Shown here: positions 15,056 through 24,076 of the stretch, one piece after another
Layout: each line of letters starts with the position of its first letter
Numbering within the stretch: position 1 is the stretch's first letter
Source: JAAUQA01 sp036351435
GTDB lineage: Bacteria; Pseudomonadota; Gammaproteobacteria; Competibacterales; Competibacteraceae
NCBI GenBank assembly: GCA_036351435.1
Contig: JAZBPA010000008.1
Location: forward strand, 1 to 34,024
Direction of reading: 5' to 3'
Length of the DNA stretch: 34,024 nt
The notes under the pieces: model-generated
The model's database searches: none
Told to the model about the DNA's origin: nothing
What the model saw: only the letters and a program-made list of their open reading frames with translations
Made by a program: the position numbers and the translations under genes

Positions 15056-17475
15056 AACGTACCATCCTTGAAATCGTAGGTCATTTCCTCATACGGTTGT
15101 TGCAAGAAAAAACCTTGCACATAGTTAATGCCTAATGACCACAGGATAGGCAACGCTCGCATGTCTTCAATGCCGCTGACAATCGTTGCTGTTTCCAAGG
15201 TCTCAAGACGCACAATCAGGTCCTGAAGTTGTTCCTGTTTGCTGGCGTCATTACCTACATCGCGCGAGAAAAACAGATCCAGCTTGACGCAATCAGCTGG
15301 CAATGTTTTCAGTAGCCCCAACGAATCCGGGCCTCGCCCAAAAGCTTCCAGAGAAAACCCACAACCCAGCCGTCTGATAGCGGTAAAAAATTCCAATGTT
15401 TCACGCACATTGCGTTCAGCAACTCGCTCTGATAGCTGAAAAACCAAATGATCAGCACCAAGCTGGGCAGTACTTAATTGTTCTTGCAACCACACAGGTA
15501 ACTCTTTGTCTGCCAAGCTTATCGCTGACAGTTTGATAAATAGGGTCGTAGCGACTCCCCGCGCCCGACGCACGGCCAATAATCGGATCGCTTCAGCAAT
15601 AATCCATCGATCCAAATGCCGGCCGAGAGGGTGATTTTGTACTGCATTAAACACCGTTTTGATGGGCATTTCTTGATCATTGGGATTGTAAATGCGCAGT
15701 AAAACCTCGTAGCGTTCCGCCTGGTCACCTTGCAGACTGACAATCGGCTGGAACAGCAGCTTAAGACGCTGCAGGTTTAACGCTTCTTCAATATCGCTCA
15801 TCAATTGCTGCTGCTGATTATCGGTTTTGTCCCAATCAGCATAGAGATATTTCTGAATATAAATGCGTTCCTTTTTTAATTCCCTCGCTCGGGTGCAAGC
15901 GGCGTCTGCGCTGCGAATTAAACTCAGCACGTCTTGTTCGGGCTCTGATGCGACGCTAACACCGATACAAGTGCGTAACCGGAGACTGTATTCGATGAGT
16001 TCATAGGCGGTGTTTTCCAAAGTATCTCGCACAGCCCGACTAAGTTCCAGCAGGGCATCCTGAGGTATATCGGTAAGCAGGATGGCAAAGATAGCATCAC
16101 TAAAGCGGGCTACCCAGCGACGCGGTCCTACGACCCGACGCATTCGTTTGGCCACATGCTCTACTAATTCGTCAACCACGGTCACGCTGGTGGCATCGCG
16201 CAATGCGCGGTAGTTTTCCACCATAACAAACACAACAGACAGCGTTTTAGTGCTGACCCCTAAACTGGCTAGATTATGCTCTAGTTGCGAGAGGAAGTAG
16301 CGGCGGTTGTAAAGTCCGGTTGCGGCATCCTTATCGGTTAGGGTACTCAGTTTGGCACTTAGAATCCGGCCACGACTTAAGCGTTGTTGGACAATCCAAT
16401 ACAGATACTCAGGTATCACCGGTTTGAGGAGCAAATCTACCCAAGCGTTCCCCATCTGCAACCGGCTCAGATGGACACTAAAATCAGCAGCGGAAGACAA
16501 CAGAATGATAGGAATGACGTCAAAAACTTTATGCTGCGCAAGCACACCAGCCAACTCCAGACCACTGACATGCTTGACATCCAAATCCAGTAGCAACAAA
16601 TCAGGCTGAAAACGGTAGATTTCTTGAATAACCTGCAAAGCATTATTTACCGTTCGGGTACCGATGTTGCGACTCTCAAGAAGATCAACAAATTCTTGCG
16701 CTTCGTCGGGCGTATTGTTAACGATTAATACCCGGCGATGGCGTTCTTCCGATTGCTGCGCTAATTCATTGCGCAACCCCTCCAGCAATTCAGCGACATC
16801 GACCGGCTTGGTTAGGTAGCCGGTCCCTCCTGCCCGGAAGGCTTCCAGGCGAGCCTCCATATCGTCACGTTCGGAGATGAAAAACACCGGAGTCGTCAGG
16901 AAATCCTCGCGCGCACGTAATTCGGCAATCATCTCGACACCGGCCAGCGGCCCCTTGGTAGAGTCTATGTCCACGATGACGGCTGTCGGTGTAGTCTGTC
17001 CCAACATGGTTTCTATTTCGGCGGCCACCGCCAGATAATGAACCTCATAACCCGCATCCCCCAACTTGGATAACAAAGTCAGGGGCTTTTCTGACGCGAC
17101 GACCAGGACGTCAGCCTTGCTACTCAGCAGCGGATTAGTGGTAACAGCAGTGATTTCGTCGGGAGAACGCAGCAAATGATTAAGCTGCTTAAACAGCGCA
17201 CGCAACCGCTCCCGGTCTGATTCTTGGGGAAGATGGCCCGCACCCACACAGGCATTAAGATGCTGACTTAATTGCTGTGCCAGTGCACCCAACTCTCTTG
17301 AACTGCTCTGTTCTTGGGTGAACTGCGCCATTTCTTGGCCTAGACGTGCAAGCAACGCAAAAGACTCTTGGCTCCAGCGGACATAAACCAACTTCTGCCA
17401 AAGATCTTCCATCAATCTTAGGTGATTGGCTAATTTGCTAAGCTGCATATTCGGAGGAGCAGTGATTTGTCCCAT
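15052..17475 (-). CDS. FimX-like REC-REC-GGDEF-EAL protein with degenerate active sites
   Basis: An 807-residue cytoplasmic signalling protein. Residues 1-115 are helical with no recognised domain. Receiver domain 1 (about 122-240) keeps an aspartate at 169/171 and K223, and receiver 2 (about 248-366) keeps D297 and K351; both lack the usual acidic pair (ASE and NNT). The GGDEF domain (380-545) reads RFSDAIFAILL where GG[DE]EF is expected, so diguanylate cyclase activity is unlikely. The EAL domain (562-795) has EVL, IKLS for the usual N-x-S, FQLSE for ELTE, and LEAFGRG for DDFG. Phosphodiesterase activity is therefore doubtful, while c-di-GMP binding may remain. FimX of Pseudomonas has the same kind of degeneracy and controls type IV pili. 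PilZ and pilU genes lie nearby. Confidence 0.88.
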   Translation of the reverse strand: MGQITAPPNMQLSKLANHLRLMEDLWQKLVYVRWSQESFALLARLGQEMAQFTQEQSSSRELGALAQQLSQHLNACVGAGHLPQESDRERLRALFKQLNHLLRSPDEITAVTTNPLLSSKADVLVVASEKPLTLLSKLGDAGYEVHYLAVAAEIETMLGQTTPTAVIVDIDSTKGPLAGVEMIAELRAREDFLTTPVFFISERDDMEARLEAFRAGGTGYLTKPVDVAELLEGLRNELAQQSEERHRRVLIVNNTPDEAQEFVDLLESRNIGTRTVNNALQVIQEIYRFQPDLLLLDLDVKHVSGLELAGVLAQHKVFDVIPIILLSSAADFSVHLSRLQMGNAWVDLLLKPVIPEYLYWIVQQRLSRGRILSAKLSTLTDKDAATGLYNRRYFLSQLEHNLASLGVSTKTLSVVFVMVENYRALRDATSVTVVDELVEHVAKRMRRVVGPRRWVARFSDAIFAILLTDIPQDALLELSRAVRDTLENTAYELIEYSLRLRTCIGVSVASEPEQDVLSLIRSADAACTRARELKKERIYIQKYLYADWDKTDNQQQQLMSDIEEALNLQRLKLLFQPIVSLQGDQAERYEVLLRIYNPNDQEMPIKTVFNAVQNHPLGRHLDRWIIAEAIRLLAVRRARGVATTLFIKLSAISLADKELPVWLQEQLSTAQLGADHLVFQLSERVAERNVRETLEFFTAIRRLGCGFSLEAFGRGPDSLGLLKTLPADCVKLDLFFSRDVGNDASKQEQLQDLIVRLETLETATIVSGIEDMRALPILWSLGINYVQGFFLQQPYEEMTYDFKDGTF

Positions 17476-17844
17476 GATACAAATCCTAATTCAGTGGCGA
17501 AGCGCGCTATACGCGTTATCCCGGTAAATGCTAATTATCTTGGTTAAGCGCTCATCGGTTCCTCGATAAGCGGTCTTTCTGAACCTTGAGCCCATACCGG
17601 AAGCGGCCTAAGGCAATACTAGTTGCTGATCAGTGACGTCGCTTTGGGAGATTGCTGCATACGACCTGAGTGAAGGCGGAACGCCTTAATGAAACACCCG
17701 ATTCAGGCTGGTCGGACTGAATTATACCGCTCTTGCCCCAGTCGTCCTGTAGAATAAGCCAAGATTATTCTGGCACAATAAACTTTTTGCCGCAGTACCC
17801 CACCCAACAACAACGAGTATTGATTGTGCAACCGAGAGGGCAAA
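17476..17844. other. Intergenic region with small hairpins, no gene recognised
   Basis: A 369-base gap between two divergent genes. Small inverted repeats are visible: GCTCATCG/CGATAAGC (17550-17571, one wobble pair), AAGGCG-gaa-CGCCTT (17673-17687), and AGAATAA/TTATTCT (17751-17771). A 22-codon ORF at 17689 has no ribosome site. The region must hold the promoters of both genes. No tRNA or known RNA family was recognised. Confidence 0.5.
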
Positions 17845-18456
17845 ATGAAAACCATTAACTGCTGGAACCTTGTCAGTATAGGGATGTTGTTCGCCACAAT
17901 GAGCGTCGCCCAAGCGGCTGGTGATCCCGCTGCCGGCGAGTACAAATTCAAGACTTGCGCAGGCTGCCACGCCATCGCCGGCTACACTAATGTTTATCCG
18001 TCCTATCATGTGCCCCGCTTGGGAGGACAACACCCTGAGTACATCATTGCTGCGCTCAAAGCTTATCAAGCCGGTGATCGCCAACATCCGACCATGCATG
18101 CCAATGCCTACTCGTTAAGCGAGCAAGACATGGCGGATATAGCAGCGTATGTTGCGAACTTTGGACCTGCCGAGGATGCGCCTCCGGTTCAGGGAAATGC
18201 TGCTGCGGGTAAGAAAATAGCCGCCAATTGCGTCGCCTGTCACGGTCAAGACGGCAACGGACCTGATCCAAATTTTCCTCGTTTGGCCGGTCAGCATGAG
18301 GATTACCTGCTCAAAGTATTACAAGAATACCATCAGGGAACCCGCAATAACGCTATCATGAAGGGTATGGTAGCGACCCTATCAGAGCAGGATTTGGCTG
18401 ATTTGGCAGCCTTTTATGCTAGTCAGCCACAGGGGTTGACTGCTGTTCACGAGTGA
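17845..18456 (+). CDS. Cytochrome c4, di-haem
   Basis: A 203-residue exported di-haem c-type cytochrome, a periplasmic electron carrier to terminal oxidases or other acceptors. The signal peptide covers about residues 1-25 (ending AQA). Two homologous halves follow, each with a CxxCH haem site (CAGCH and CVACH) and a downstream methionine ligand in the pattern M...LSEQD (HPTMHANAYSLSEQDM and NAIMKGMVATLSEQDL). The start at 17845 (MKTINCW) is chosen over the in-frame 17824 because GAGAGGG lies just upstream and it gives a proper signal peptide. A hairpin at 18484-18512 follows. Confidence 0.94.
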   Translation: MKTINCWNLVSIGMLFATMSVAQAAGDPAAGEYKFKTCAGCHAIAGYTNVYPSYHVPRLGGQHPEYIIAALKAYQAGDRQHPTMHANAYSLSEQDMADIAAYVANFGPAEDAPPVQGNAAAGKKIAANCVACHGQDGNGPDPNFPRLAGQHEDYLLKVLQEYHQGTRNNAIMKGMVATLSEQDLADLAAFYASQPQGLTAVHE

Positions 18457-18483
18457 GACTGCCATCGTTGTTAGGCGGCACTC

Positions 18484-18512
18484 ATCCTCCCTCCTTCTTC
18501 AAGAGGGAGGAT
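18484..18512 (+). terminator. Hairpin terminator after cytochrome c4
   Basis: Perfect 10-bp stem ATCCTCCCTC (18484-18493) / GAGGGAGGAT (18503-18512) with a nine-base loop, 27 bases after the stop. The following sequence CGCGTTTGTTTC is only moderately T-rich, so termination may be incomplete. Confidence 0.6.
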
Positions 18513-18554
18513 CGCGTTTGTTTCAACATTGTCTTGGCTTGACAAGAGGGAATT

Positions 18555-18986
18555 ATGAGAGCCTTCATCCGCCACCCTACCGATATTCCCATCGCGATTG
18601 AGGCGAGTGAGCGCATCACGCACGCGATTCGCCGGCTCAAAGACGTCAGCATCGGCGGATTATGCTGTCAATCCAAAGTATTCCTGGAGAACGGGTTGCT
18701 GGTGACGGTTAAAATTGATCTGGTTAAGCCCCCTTTCGAGGCGACTGGTCGGGTGGTTTGGTGTAAGAAAATCCATGACGATCTGTTTGATGTCGGCATT
18801 CAATTCCTAGAAGCCGAAGATGTGTTTAACGCACGGATGGTCGAACAAGTCTGCCACATCGAAAACTACAAAAGGAAGATTATGCGCGAAGAGGGCAGAA
18901 CCCTGGATGGCCAAAGCGCCGCTTTGGAGTGGATAAGTCATTACGCTGCCGATTTTCCCGGCGAGGTCCCGCCGAACAACACCTGA
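18555..18986 (+). CDS. PilZ-domain c-di-GMP receptor
   Basis: A 143-residue protein with a single PilZ domain (about residues 1-95). The c-di-GMP motifs are intact: an RxxxR pair at the very N-terminus (R2 and R6 in MRAFIRHP) and DVSIGGL for D/NxSxxG. The C-terminal 45 residues are a helical tail of unknown role. The ribosome site GAGGG lies 4 bases before ATG 18555. It sits between cytochrome c4 and queF; the queF ATG follows 14 bases after its stop, so the two are probably co-transcribed. A likely partner is the type IV pilus or exopolysaccharide machinery, given the FimX-like gene and pilU nearby. Confidence 0.9.
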   Translation: MRAFIRHPTDIPIAIEASERITHAIRRLKDVSIGGLCCQSKVFLENGLLVTVKIDLVKPPFEATGRVVWCKKIHDDLFDVGIQFLEAEDVFNARMVEQVCHIENYKRKIMREEGRTLDGQSAALEWISHYAADFPGEVPPNNT

Positions 18987-19000
18987 TTGAGACACCTTTA

Positions 19001-19402
19001 ATGTCTACACAAGCCAGTCATCAGCTGGAAACCTTTCCTAATCCGCAAGCGCAGCGCGACTATACGGTCCGTATGCGGGTACCCGAATTCACCTGCCTGT
19101 GTCCTAAAACCGGTCAGCCCGATTTTGCCACCTTAACGATCGATTATGTTCCAGACGACCTGTGCATTGAGTTAAAAGCGCTCAAATTGTACATCTGGTC
19201 TTATCGTAATGTGGGCGCCTTTCATGAAGCAGTAACCAATCGCATTCTTGATGATGTGGTTGCTGCCTGCCAACCGCGTTTTGTCCGTATCACCGGCGAA
19301 TTCAATGTGCGTGGTGGAATCTATACCACCGTCATTGCCGAGCATCGTAATCCACATTGGACACCGCCCACTCTTGTTACTCTTCCAGTGACTTCACCAT
19401 GA
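19001..19402 (+). CDS. queF: NADPH-dependent 7-cyano-7-deazaguanine reductase QueF (short type)
   Basis: Reduces preQ0 to preQ1 in queuosine tRNA modification. The 133-residue protein is of the short YkvM type. It has the catalytic cysteine in CLCPKTGQPDFA and the QueF segment LKLYIWSYRNVGAFHE that helps bind NADPH and substrate. The start at 19001 (MSTQASHQ) is preferred to the in-frame 18929, which lies inside the PilZ gene. Its stop overlaps the cysZ start by ATGA (19399-19402). Confidence 0.94.
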   Translation: MSTQASHQLETFPNPQAQRDYTVRMRVPEFTCLCPKTGQPDFATLTIDYVPDDLCIELKALKLYIWSYRNVGAFHEAVTNRILDDVVAACQPRFVRITGEFNVRGGIYTTVIAEHRNPHWTPPTLVTLPVTSP

Positions 19403-20196
19403 TAGATGTCTTTCTTAAAGGCGCTCGTTATCCGTTAGTCGGACTCCAGTGGTTACCTCGACCACGCTTGCGCCGTTTCGTCATTTTACCGTTATTGATC
19501 AACACGCTGATGTTCGGCGCACTGATCGCGTGGAGCGCACAAGAATTCGGCGTTTTCATGGATTGGTTGCTCAGTTATCTGCCGTCCTGGTTAGATTGGT
19601 TGCGCTGGTTGATTTGGCCCCTGTTTGCGGTCGCCGCCTTGTTGGTGATGTTTTATACCTTCACGTTAGCGGCTAATATCATCGCGTCACCGTTCAACGG
19701 CTTGCTGGCAGAACAAGTGGAGACCCTGAGTCGGCCTCACGTTGAACTGCCTGCCGGTCGCCCGTTGTGGAAAGAGGCCGTCTTGGCTCCACTCGCGGAA
19801 CTGGTCAAGCTGGGGTATTTCCTGGTCCGTGCGATACCCTTGCTGGTACTGTTTATTATTCCTGGCATTAACGCCATCGCGCCGGTGCTGTGGTTAGTAT
19901 TCGGTGCTTGGATGTTGGTATTGCAATACGCCGATTTCCCGATGGGCAATCATGGCATTCGTTTTCGGGACCAACGGCGGTTACTGGGCGAAAAGAAAAC
20001 ATTGGCGTTGGGTTTCGGAACGGCGGTGCTGGGGCTGACGTTGATACCGGTGGTCAATTTCCTGGTCATGCCGGCAGCAGTCATCGGGGCGACCCTGATG
20101 TGGGTAGAACATTTTGCTCCAAAATCGCCAGCTTCCGCCGAGGAACAAGAGCCAACCCCTACGACTGAGTCGCCAACGCCTGCCGAAGACGTTTGA
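19399..20196 (+). CDS. cysZ: CysZ-family sulfate transporter (EI24 domain)
   Basis: A 265-residue inner-membrane protein related to CysZ, which brings sulfate into the cell for cysteine synthesis. It has hydrophobic helices near residues 25-45, 60-95, 140-175 and 210-240. The CysZ-type segments LAANIIASPFNGLLAEQVE and FPMGNHGIRFRDQRRLL are present. The start at 19399 overlaps the queF stop. The C-terminus is a Pro/Glu/Thr-rich tail, and its last 38 bases overlap the 3' end of the convergent aminotransferase gene. The fused sat-cysC gene at 24077-25798 would use the imported sulfate. Confidence 0.87.
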   Translation: MIDVFLKGARYPLVGLQWLPRPRLRRFVILPLLINTLMFGALIAWSAQEFGVFMDWLLSYLPSWLDWLRWLIWPLFAVAALLVMFYTFTLAANIIASPFNGLLAEQVETLSRPHVELPAGRPLWKEAVLAPLAELVKLGYFLVRAIPLLVLFIIPGINAIAPVLWLVFGAWMLVLQYADFPMGNHGIRFRDQRRLLGEKKTLALGFGTAVLGLTLIPVVNFLVMPAAVIGATLMWVEHFAPKSPASAEEQEPTPTTESPTPAEDV

Positions 20197-21340
20197 CTCC
20201 TTCAGCTAAATTGTCCAGCGAATTGGTATAAGCAAACCGAACGTGCCGCTCCGGTTGATGGCTACCGAAATCGATCCCGGGGGTAATGGCGACACCCGCT
20301 TGTTCCAGCAAATTCATGGCGAACTCGTAGCTGTTATCGGTAAACCGGCTGCAATTCGCGTAGAGATAAAACGCCCCTGCTGGGGTCACAGGAATGGTAA
20401 AGCCTAGCTCGCGCAAAGCCGGTAATAGAAAATCCTGTCGCGCTTTGAATTCCTGACGCCGCGCCTCGTAAATAGCCATCGCAGCCGGACTGAAAGCCGC
20501 TAAAGCAGCGTATTGCGCTGGAGTTGACGGTGCTAAGAAGAGATTCTGGGCCAGCTTTTCAGCTTCTCGCACATAGTCACGCGGGGCCACTAACCAACCC
20601 AGCCGCCAACCAGTCATGCCAAAGTATTTTGAGAAACTGTTGACGACGAACACCTCGTCGGAAACCGTCAATGCGCTGGAGCTGTCCGTTCCGTAAATCA
20701 ACCCGTGGTAGATTTCGTCCATGACCACTCGCCCTCCCTGGGCTTCTACCCAGTTCACGATGCCTTCCAACACTGGCGGTGCGACCAAAGTGCCAGTCGG
20801 GTTGGCAGGCGAGGCCAGTAATACTGCGACAGTGCGCTCAGTCCAATACTGTTGCACTAACTCGACATTGAGTTGATATGCTTCTGACGGCCCGACCGGA
20901 ATACCCACTGCTTCGCCTTCCACAAGGCGCACGAAGTGCCGATTGCAAGGATAACCGGGATCGGTTAATAAGACCTGATCGCCGGGATTGACCAGCACTG
21001 CCGTAGCAAGTTGCAAGGCCCCCGAGGCACCCGGCGTTACTAAAATACGCTCAGTGGGTACCGTCACTCCCTCATGGGTACGGTAATACTCGGCAATCGC
21101 TTGGCGTAATTCCGGGATACCCACAGCAGAGGTATAGCGGGTTCGTCCTTCCTGAAGTGCCTGCTGGGCGGCGACCATCACTGGTTCGGCAGTGGGAAAA
21201 TCAGGCTCACCCACTTCCATATGAATAATTGAACGACCTTCAGCCTCCAACACGTGAGCACGGGCCAATAATTCCATGACATGAAAGGGCGCAATACCCG
21301 CCATCCGGCGAGCTAACGGCCCGGTGGTATGATTGCGCAT
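20159..21340 (-). CDS. Pyridoxal-phosphate aminotransferase, class I/II
   Basis: A 393-residue fold-type I aminotransferase. The substrate aspartate/asparagine region reads SPANPTGT, the cofactor-pairing aspartate lies in VVMDEIYHGLIYG, the Schiff-base lysine in NSFSKYFGMTGWRLGW, and the carboxylate-binding arginine near the end in RHVRFAYTNS. The exact substrate cannot be fixed from sequence; the group includes aspartate/alanine/aromatic transaminases and probable aminotransferases of the YfdZ/AlaA type. It lies 9 bases downstream of pilU and is probably co-transcribed with it, an arrangement with no obvious functional logic. Its 3' end overlaps cysZ by 38 bases. Confidence 0.9.
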   Translation of the reverse strand: MRNHTTGPLARRMAGIAPFHVMELLARAHVLEAEGRSIIHMEVGEPDFPTAEPVMVAAQQALQEGRTRYTSAVGIPELRQAIAEYYRTHEGVTVPTERILVTPGASGALQLATAVLVNPGDQVLLTDPGYPCNRHFVRLVEGEAVGIPVGPSEAYQLNVELVQQYWTERTVAVLLASPANPTGTLVAPPVLEGIVNWVEAQGGRVVMDEIYHGLIYGTDSSSALTVSDEVFVVNSFSKYFGMTGWRLGWLVAPRDYVREAEKLAQNLFLAPSTPAQYAALAAFSPAAMAIYEARRQEFKARQDFLLPALRELGFTIPVTPAGAFYLYANCSRFTDNSYEFAMNLLEQAGVAITPGIDFGSHQPERHVRFAYTNSLDNLAEGVKRLRQALATQS

Positions 21341-21349
21341 AGCGACGGC

Positions 21350-22480
21350 TTAGAGCATCATGCCTCTGCTGTTTTCATCATCCTTAATCGCAAATTCCTC
21401 ACTGGTTTTACTCGCCGCCACCCCTTCGTGCAAGCGAATCTTGAGACCCACATTATTCCGCGAATCTGCGTTCTTGATCGCCTCATCCTTGGAAATCCTG
21501 CCTGCGACATAGAGATCGAACAAGGCCTGGTCAAATGTCACCATGCCGCCTTCGGAGCCCTGTTCCATGGCATCTTTGACATAATCGATCTTTCCTTTCT
21601 GAATCAAATCGGCAATGTATGGGGTATTGAGCAGCACTTCCACCGCCGGCACCAAACCACCGTCCGTGCTGCGGATCAGGCGTTGGGAAACGATGGCCCG
21701 CAGGTTTAGAGACAAATCCATCAATAATTGCGCACGTGCGTCTTCAGGGAAGAAATTGACGATGCGTTCCAACGCACCATTGGCGTTATTAGAGTGCAAA
21801 GTAGACAGGCACAAATGGCCAGTTTCAGCGTAGGACATGGCGTATTTCATGACATCGCGGCTACGAATCTCACCGATCAGAATGACATCAGGTGCCTCAC
21901 GCATAGCACTTTTCAGGGCATTCTCGAAGTCATGCGTATCAATACCAATCTCGCGTTGGCCGATAATGGATTTCTTGTGCTGATGAGTAAATTCGATGGG
22001 ATCTTCAATGGTCAGGATATGGCCGGGTGAACTGGAGTTGCGATGATCAATCATCGCCGCCAGGGTGGTCGATTTACCGGAGCCGGTTGAACCGACCATG
22101 AGGACCAGTCCGCGCTTTTCCATGACCAGTTTTCGCAATAGCGACGGCAGACCCAATTCCTCCACCTGCGGAATATCACCTTTGATATACCGCACCACCA
22201 TAGAAACCTCGCCCCGTTGTTTGAAAACATTGGCGCGGAACCGGCCGACCCCCGCTAAGGGAATCGCAAAGTTCAATTCCCACTCGCTCTCGAATTCCTT
22301 GATCTGATCGTCTTTCATCACTGAATAAGCAATTTCGCGAGGTTGCCCGGTAGTCAACGGTTTATTACCGACCGCGCGGACCACGCCATCGATCTTGATA
22401 TGAACCGGCGCGCCCACATAGAAAAATAAATCAGACGCTTCTTTATCCACCATCAATTTGAGATAAGGGGTAATATCCAT
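21350..22480 (-). CDS. pilU: Type IV pilus retraction ATPase PilU
   Basis: A 376-residue hexameric ATPase of the PilT/PilU branch of secretion ATPases, acting at the inner-membrane base of type IV pili to power retraction with PilT. It has Walker A GSTGSGKST, the Asp box ILTIEDPIEF, Walker B-type VILIGEIRS and the His box HLCLSTLHSNNA. The opening MDITPYLKLMVDKEASDLFF and the C-terminal extension beyond 350 residues favour PilU over PilT. The ribosome site AGGAGA lies upstream of ATG 22480. No pilT is adjacent, unlike the pilT-pilU pair of Pseudomonas. Confidence 0.92.
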   Translation of the reverse strand: MDITPYLKLMVDKEASDLFFYVGAPVHIKIDGVVRAVGNKPLTTGQPREIAYSVMKDDQIKEFESEWELNFAIPLAGVGRFRANVFKQRGEVSMVVRYIKGDIPQVEELGLPSLLRKLVMEKRGLVLMVGSTGSGKSTTLAAMIDHRNSSSPGHILTIEDPIEFTHQHKKSIIGQREIGIDTHDFENALKSAMREAPDVILIGEIRSRDVMKYAMSYAETGHLCLSTLHSNNANGALERIVNFFPEDARAQLLMDLSLNLRAIVSQRLIRSTDGGLVPAVEVLLNTPYIADLIQKGKIDYVKDAMEQGSEGGMVTFDQALFDLYVAGRISKDEAIKNADSRNNVGLKIRLHEGVAASKTSEEFAIKDDENSRGMML

Positions 22481-22622
22481 TAGGTTCTCCTGTAATCTAT
22501 GGGTGGGACACGCGATCCCTCTCCAAATGACAAGTTATAGGTTGTGATATTAGAAATAGTTATCGGCTGGGCGCTGGGCTTTAATTATGCAGAATTAAAT
22601 TAGCAAGATTAATACCCCATGC

Positions 22623-24023
22623 TTATCTGATCCGATTCAATCCATTAAGCGCCGCAACCCGGTAGGCTTCCGCCATGGTCGGGTAGTTAAAGGTGGTATT
22701 GGCGAAGTATAACAAGGTATTAGCTTCCCCTTTCTGCGCCATAATTGCCTGACCAATATGCACAATTTCCGACGCTTGGTTGCCGAAACAGTGAATACCC
22801 AGTAACTCTAGCGATTCCCGATGAAAGAGTATTTTCAGCATGCCCACGGTTTTTTGCGTGATCTGCGCCCGCGCTAAATTTCTGAACCAGGCATGCCCGA
22901 CTTCGTAGGGAATGCTGGCTTCGGTCAATTCCTTTTCGTTGCGGCCTACCGAGCTGACCTCCGGAGAGGTATAAATGCCAGTCGGGATGCTCTCGACCAG
23001 TTCGTAATCACAACGACCTTCAATAATATGAATGCCGGCGAAACGACCCTGATCGTAAGCAGCACTGGCTAGGCTCGGATAGCCGATCACATCACCTACG
23101 GCGTAGATATGTGGCAACGTGGTTTGATAACTGGTGTTAATGCGCAACTGTCCACGCCCATCTGGAACGAGATCCAAGTTTTCTAGCCCCATATCCTGGG
23201 TATTACCGGTACGCCCATTGGCCCACAGCAAAATATCATTAGAGATAGTTTTGCCGGATTTGAGACGTACAGCGACCCGCTCTGCATTCCCTTCCACAGT
23301 CTCGTAGCTTTCATTATTGCGAATGATGACGCCTTGATCCCGCAAATGGTAGCTGAGCGCATGGGCTATTTCATCGTCCAAAAAAGATAACAGTTGGGAG
23401 CGGGTATTGATGAGATCGACCTTACAGCCCATGCTGCCGAAAATGCTGGCGTATTCACAGCCGATGACCCCGGCCCCGTATATGGTTACAGAGCGTGGGG
23501 TCGCTGTCATACTGAGCACCGTATCGCTGTCGAAAATACGCGGATGAGTGAAATCCACATCTTCGGGGCGGTAGGGCCGCGAACCGGTGGCAATAACGAA
23601 AGCGGTCGCTTCAAGGCGGGTGATAGCCCGCCCGTCAATGGGTTGAATTTCAAGGGTATGCGCATCTAAGAACCGAGCATGACCGTGCAGGACTGATACC
23701 CGGTTACGGTCATAAGCATCCTGGCGCATAGTGACCTGTTGATTGATCACTGCCTCGGCGGTCCGTAATAAATCAGGGAAAGCGGGGCGAATGAAATCCC
23801 CAGACCGTCGTACTAGGGGGTTACGGTTGACTTCCAGCAGCTGCCCGATCGCTTGACGCAGCGCCTTGGATGGAATCGTCCCCCAATGGGTACACCCCCC
23901 GCCTACCCGGTCATTGCGCTCAATCACGGCAACACGTTTGCCCGCTTTGGCGACATTCATTGCGGCACCTTCTCCACCGGGTCCGGTGCCGATGACGATC
24001 ACATCGTACTGGTTCTCATTCAT
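22623..24023 (-). CDS. sthA: Soluble pyridine nucleotide transhydrogenase (FAD flavoprotein)
   Basis: A 466-residue flavoprotein that transfers hydride between NADPH and NAD+, balancing the cofactor pools. It follows E. coli SthA throughout. The N-terminal FAD motif is GTGPGGEGAAM. GGGCTHWGTIPSKALR has a single cysteine and so lacks the disulfide of lipoamide dehydrogenase. A second Rossmann motif is GAGVIGCEYASIF, and the C-terminus NYPTMAEAYRVAALNGLNR is diagnostic. CGGAGA lies six bases before ATG 24023. It follows sat-cysC after 53 bases and may be co-transcribed with it. Confidence 0.96.
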   Translation of the reverse strand: MNENQYDVIVIGTGPGGEGAAMNVAKAGKRVAVIERNDRVGGGCTHWGTIPSKALRQAIGQLLEVNRNPLVRRSGDFIRPAFPDLLRTAEAVINQQVTMRQDAYDRNRVSVLHGHARFLDAHTLEIQPIDGRAITRLEATAFVIATGSRPYRPEDVDFTHPRIFDSDTVLSMTATPRSVTIYGAGVIGCEYASIFGSMGCKVDLINTRSQLLSFLDDEIAHALSYHLRDQGVIIRNNESYETVEGNAERVAVRLKSGKTISNDILLWANGRTGNTQDMGLENLDLVPDGRGQLRINTSYQTTLPHIYAVGDVIGYPSLASAAYDQGRFAGIHIIEGRCDYELVESIPTGIYTSPEVSSVGRNEKELTEASIPYEVGHAWFRNLARAQITQKTVGMLKILFHRESLELLGIHCFGNQASEIVHIGQAIMAQKGEANTLLYFANTTFNYPTMAEAYRVAALNGLNRIR

Positions 24024-24076
24024 ACAGTGTCTCCGGATGGTGGTACCGCGATATTATGTTTTTTTAAGCCAAAACG

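Noticed and set aside
17689..17757. 22-codon ORF starting MKHPIQAG
   Set aside because: No ribosome site and no coding evidence; its end overlaps a small hairpin.
22580..22599. AT-rich inverted repeat TTTAATT-N6-AATTAAA between sthA and pilU
   Set aside because: Short and A+T-only; such repeats are expected by chance in AT-rich gaps and no promoter fits around it.
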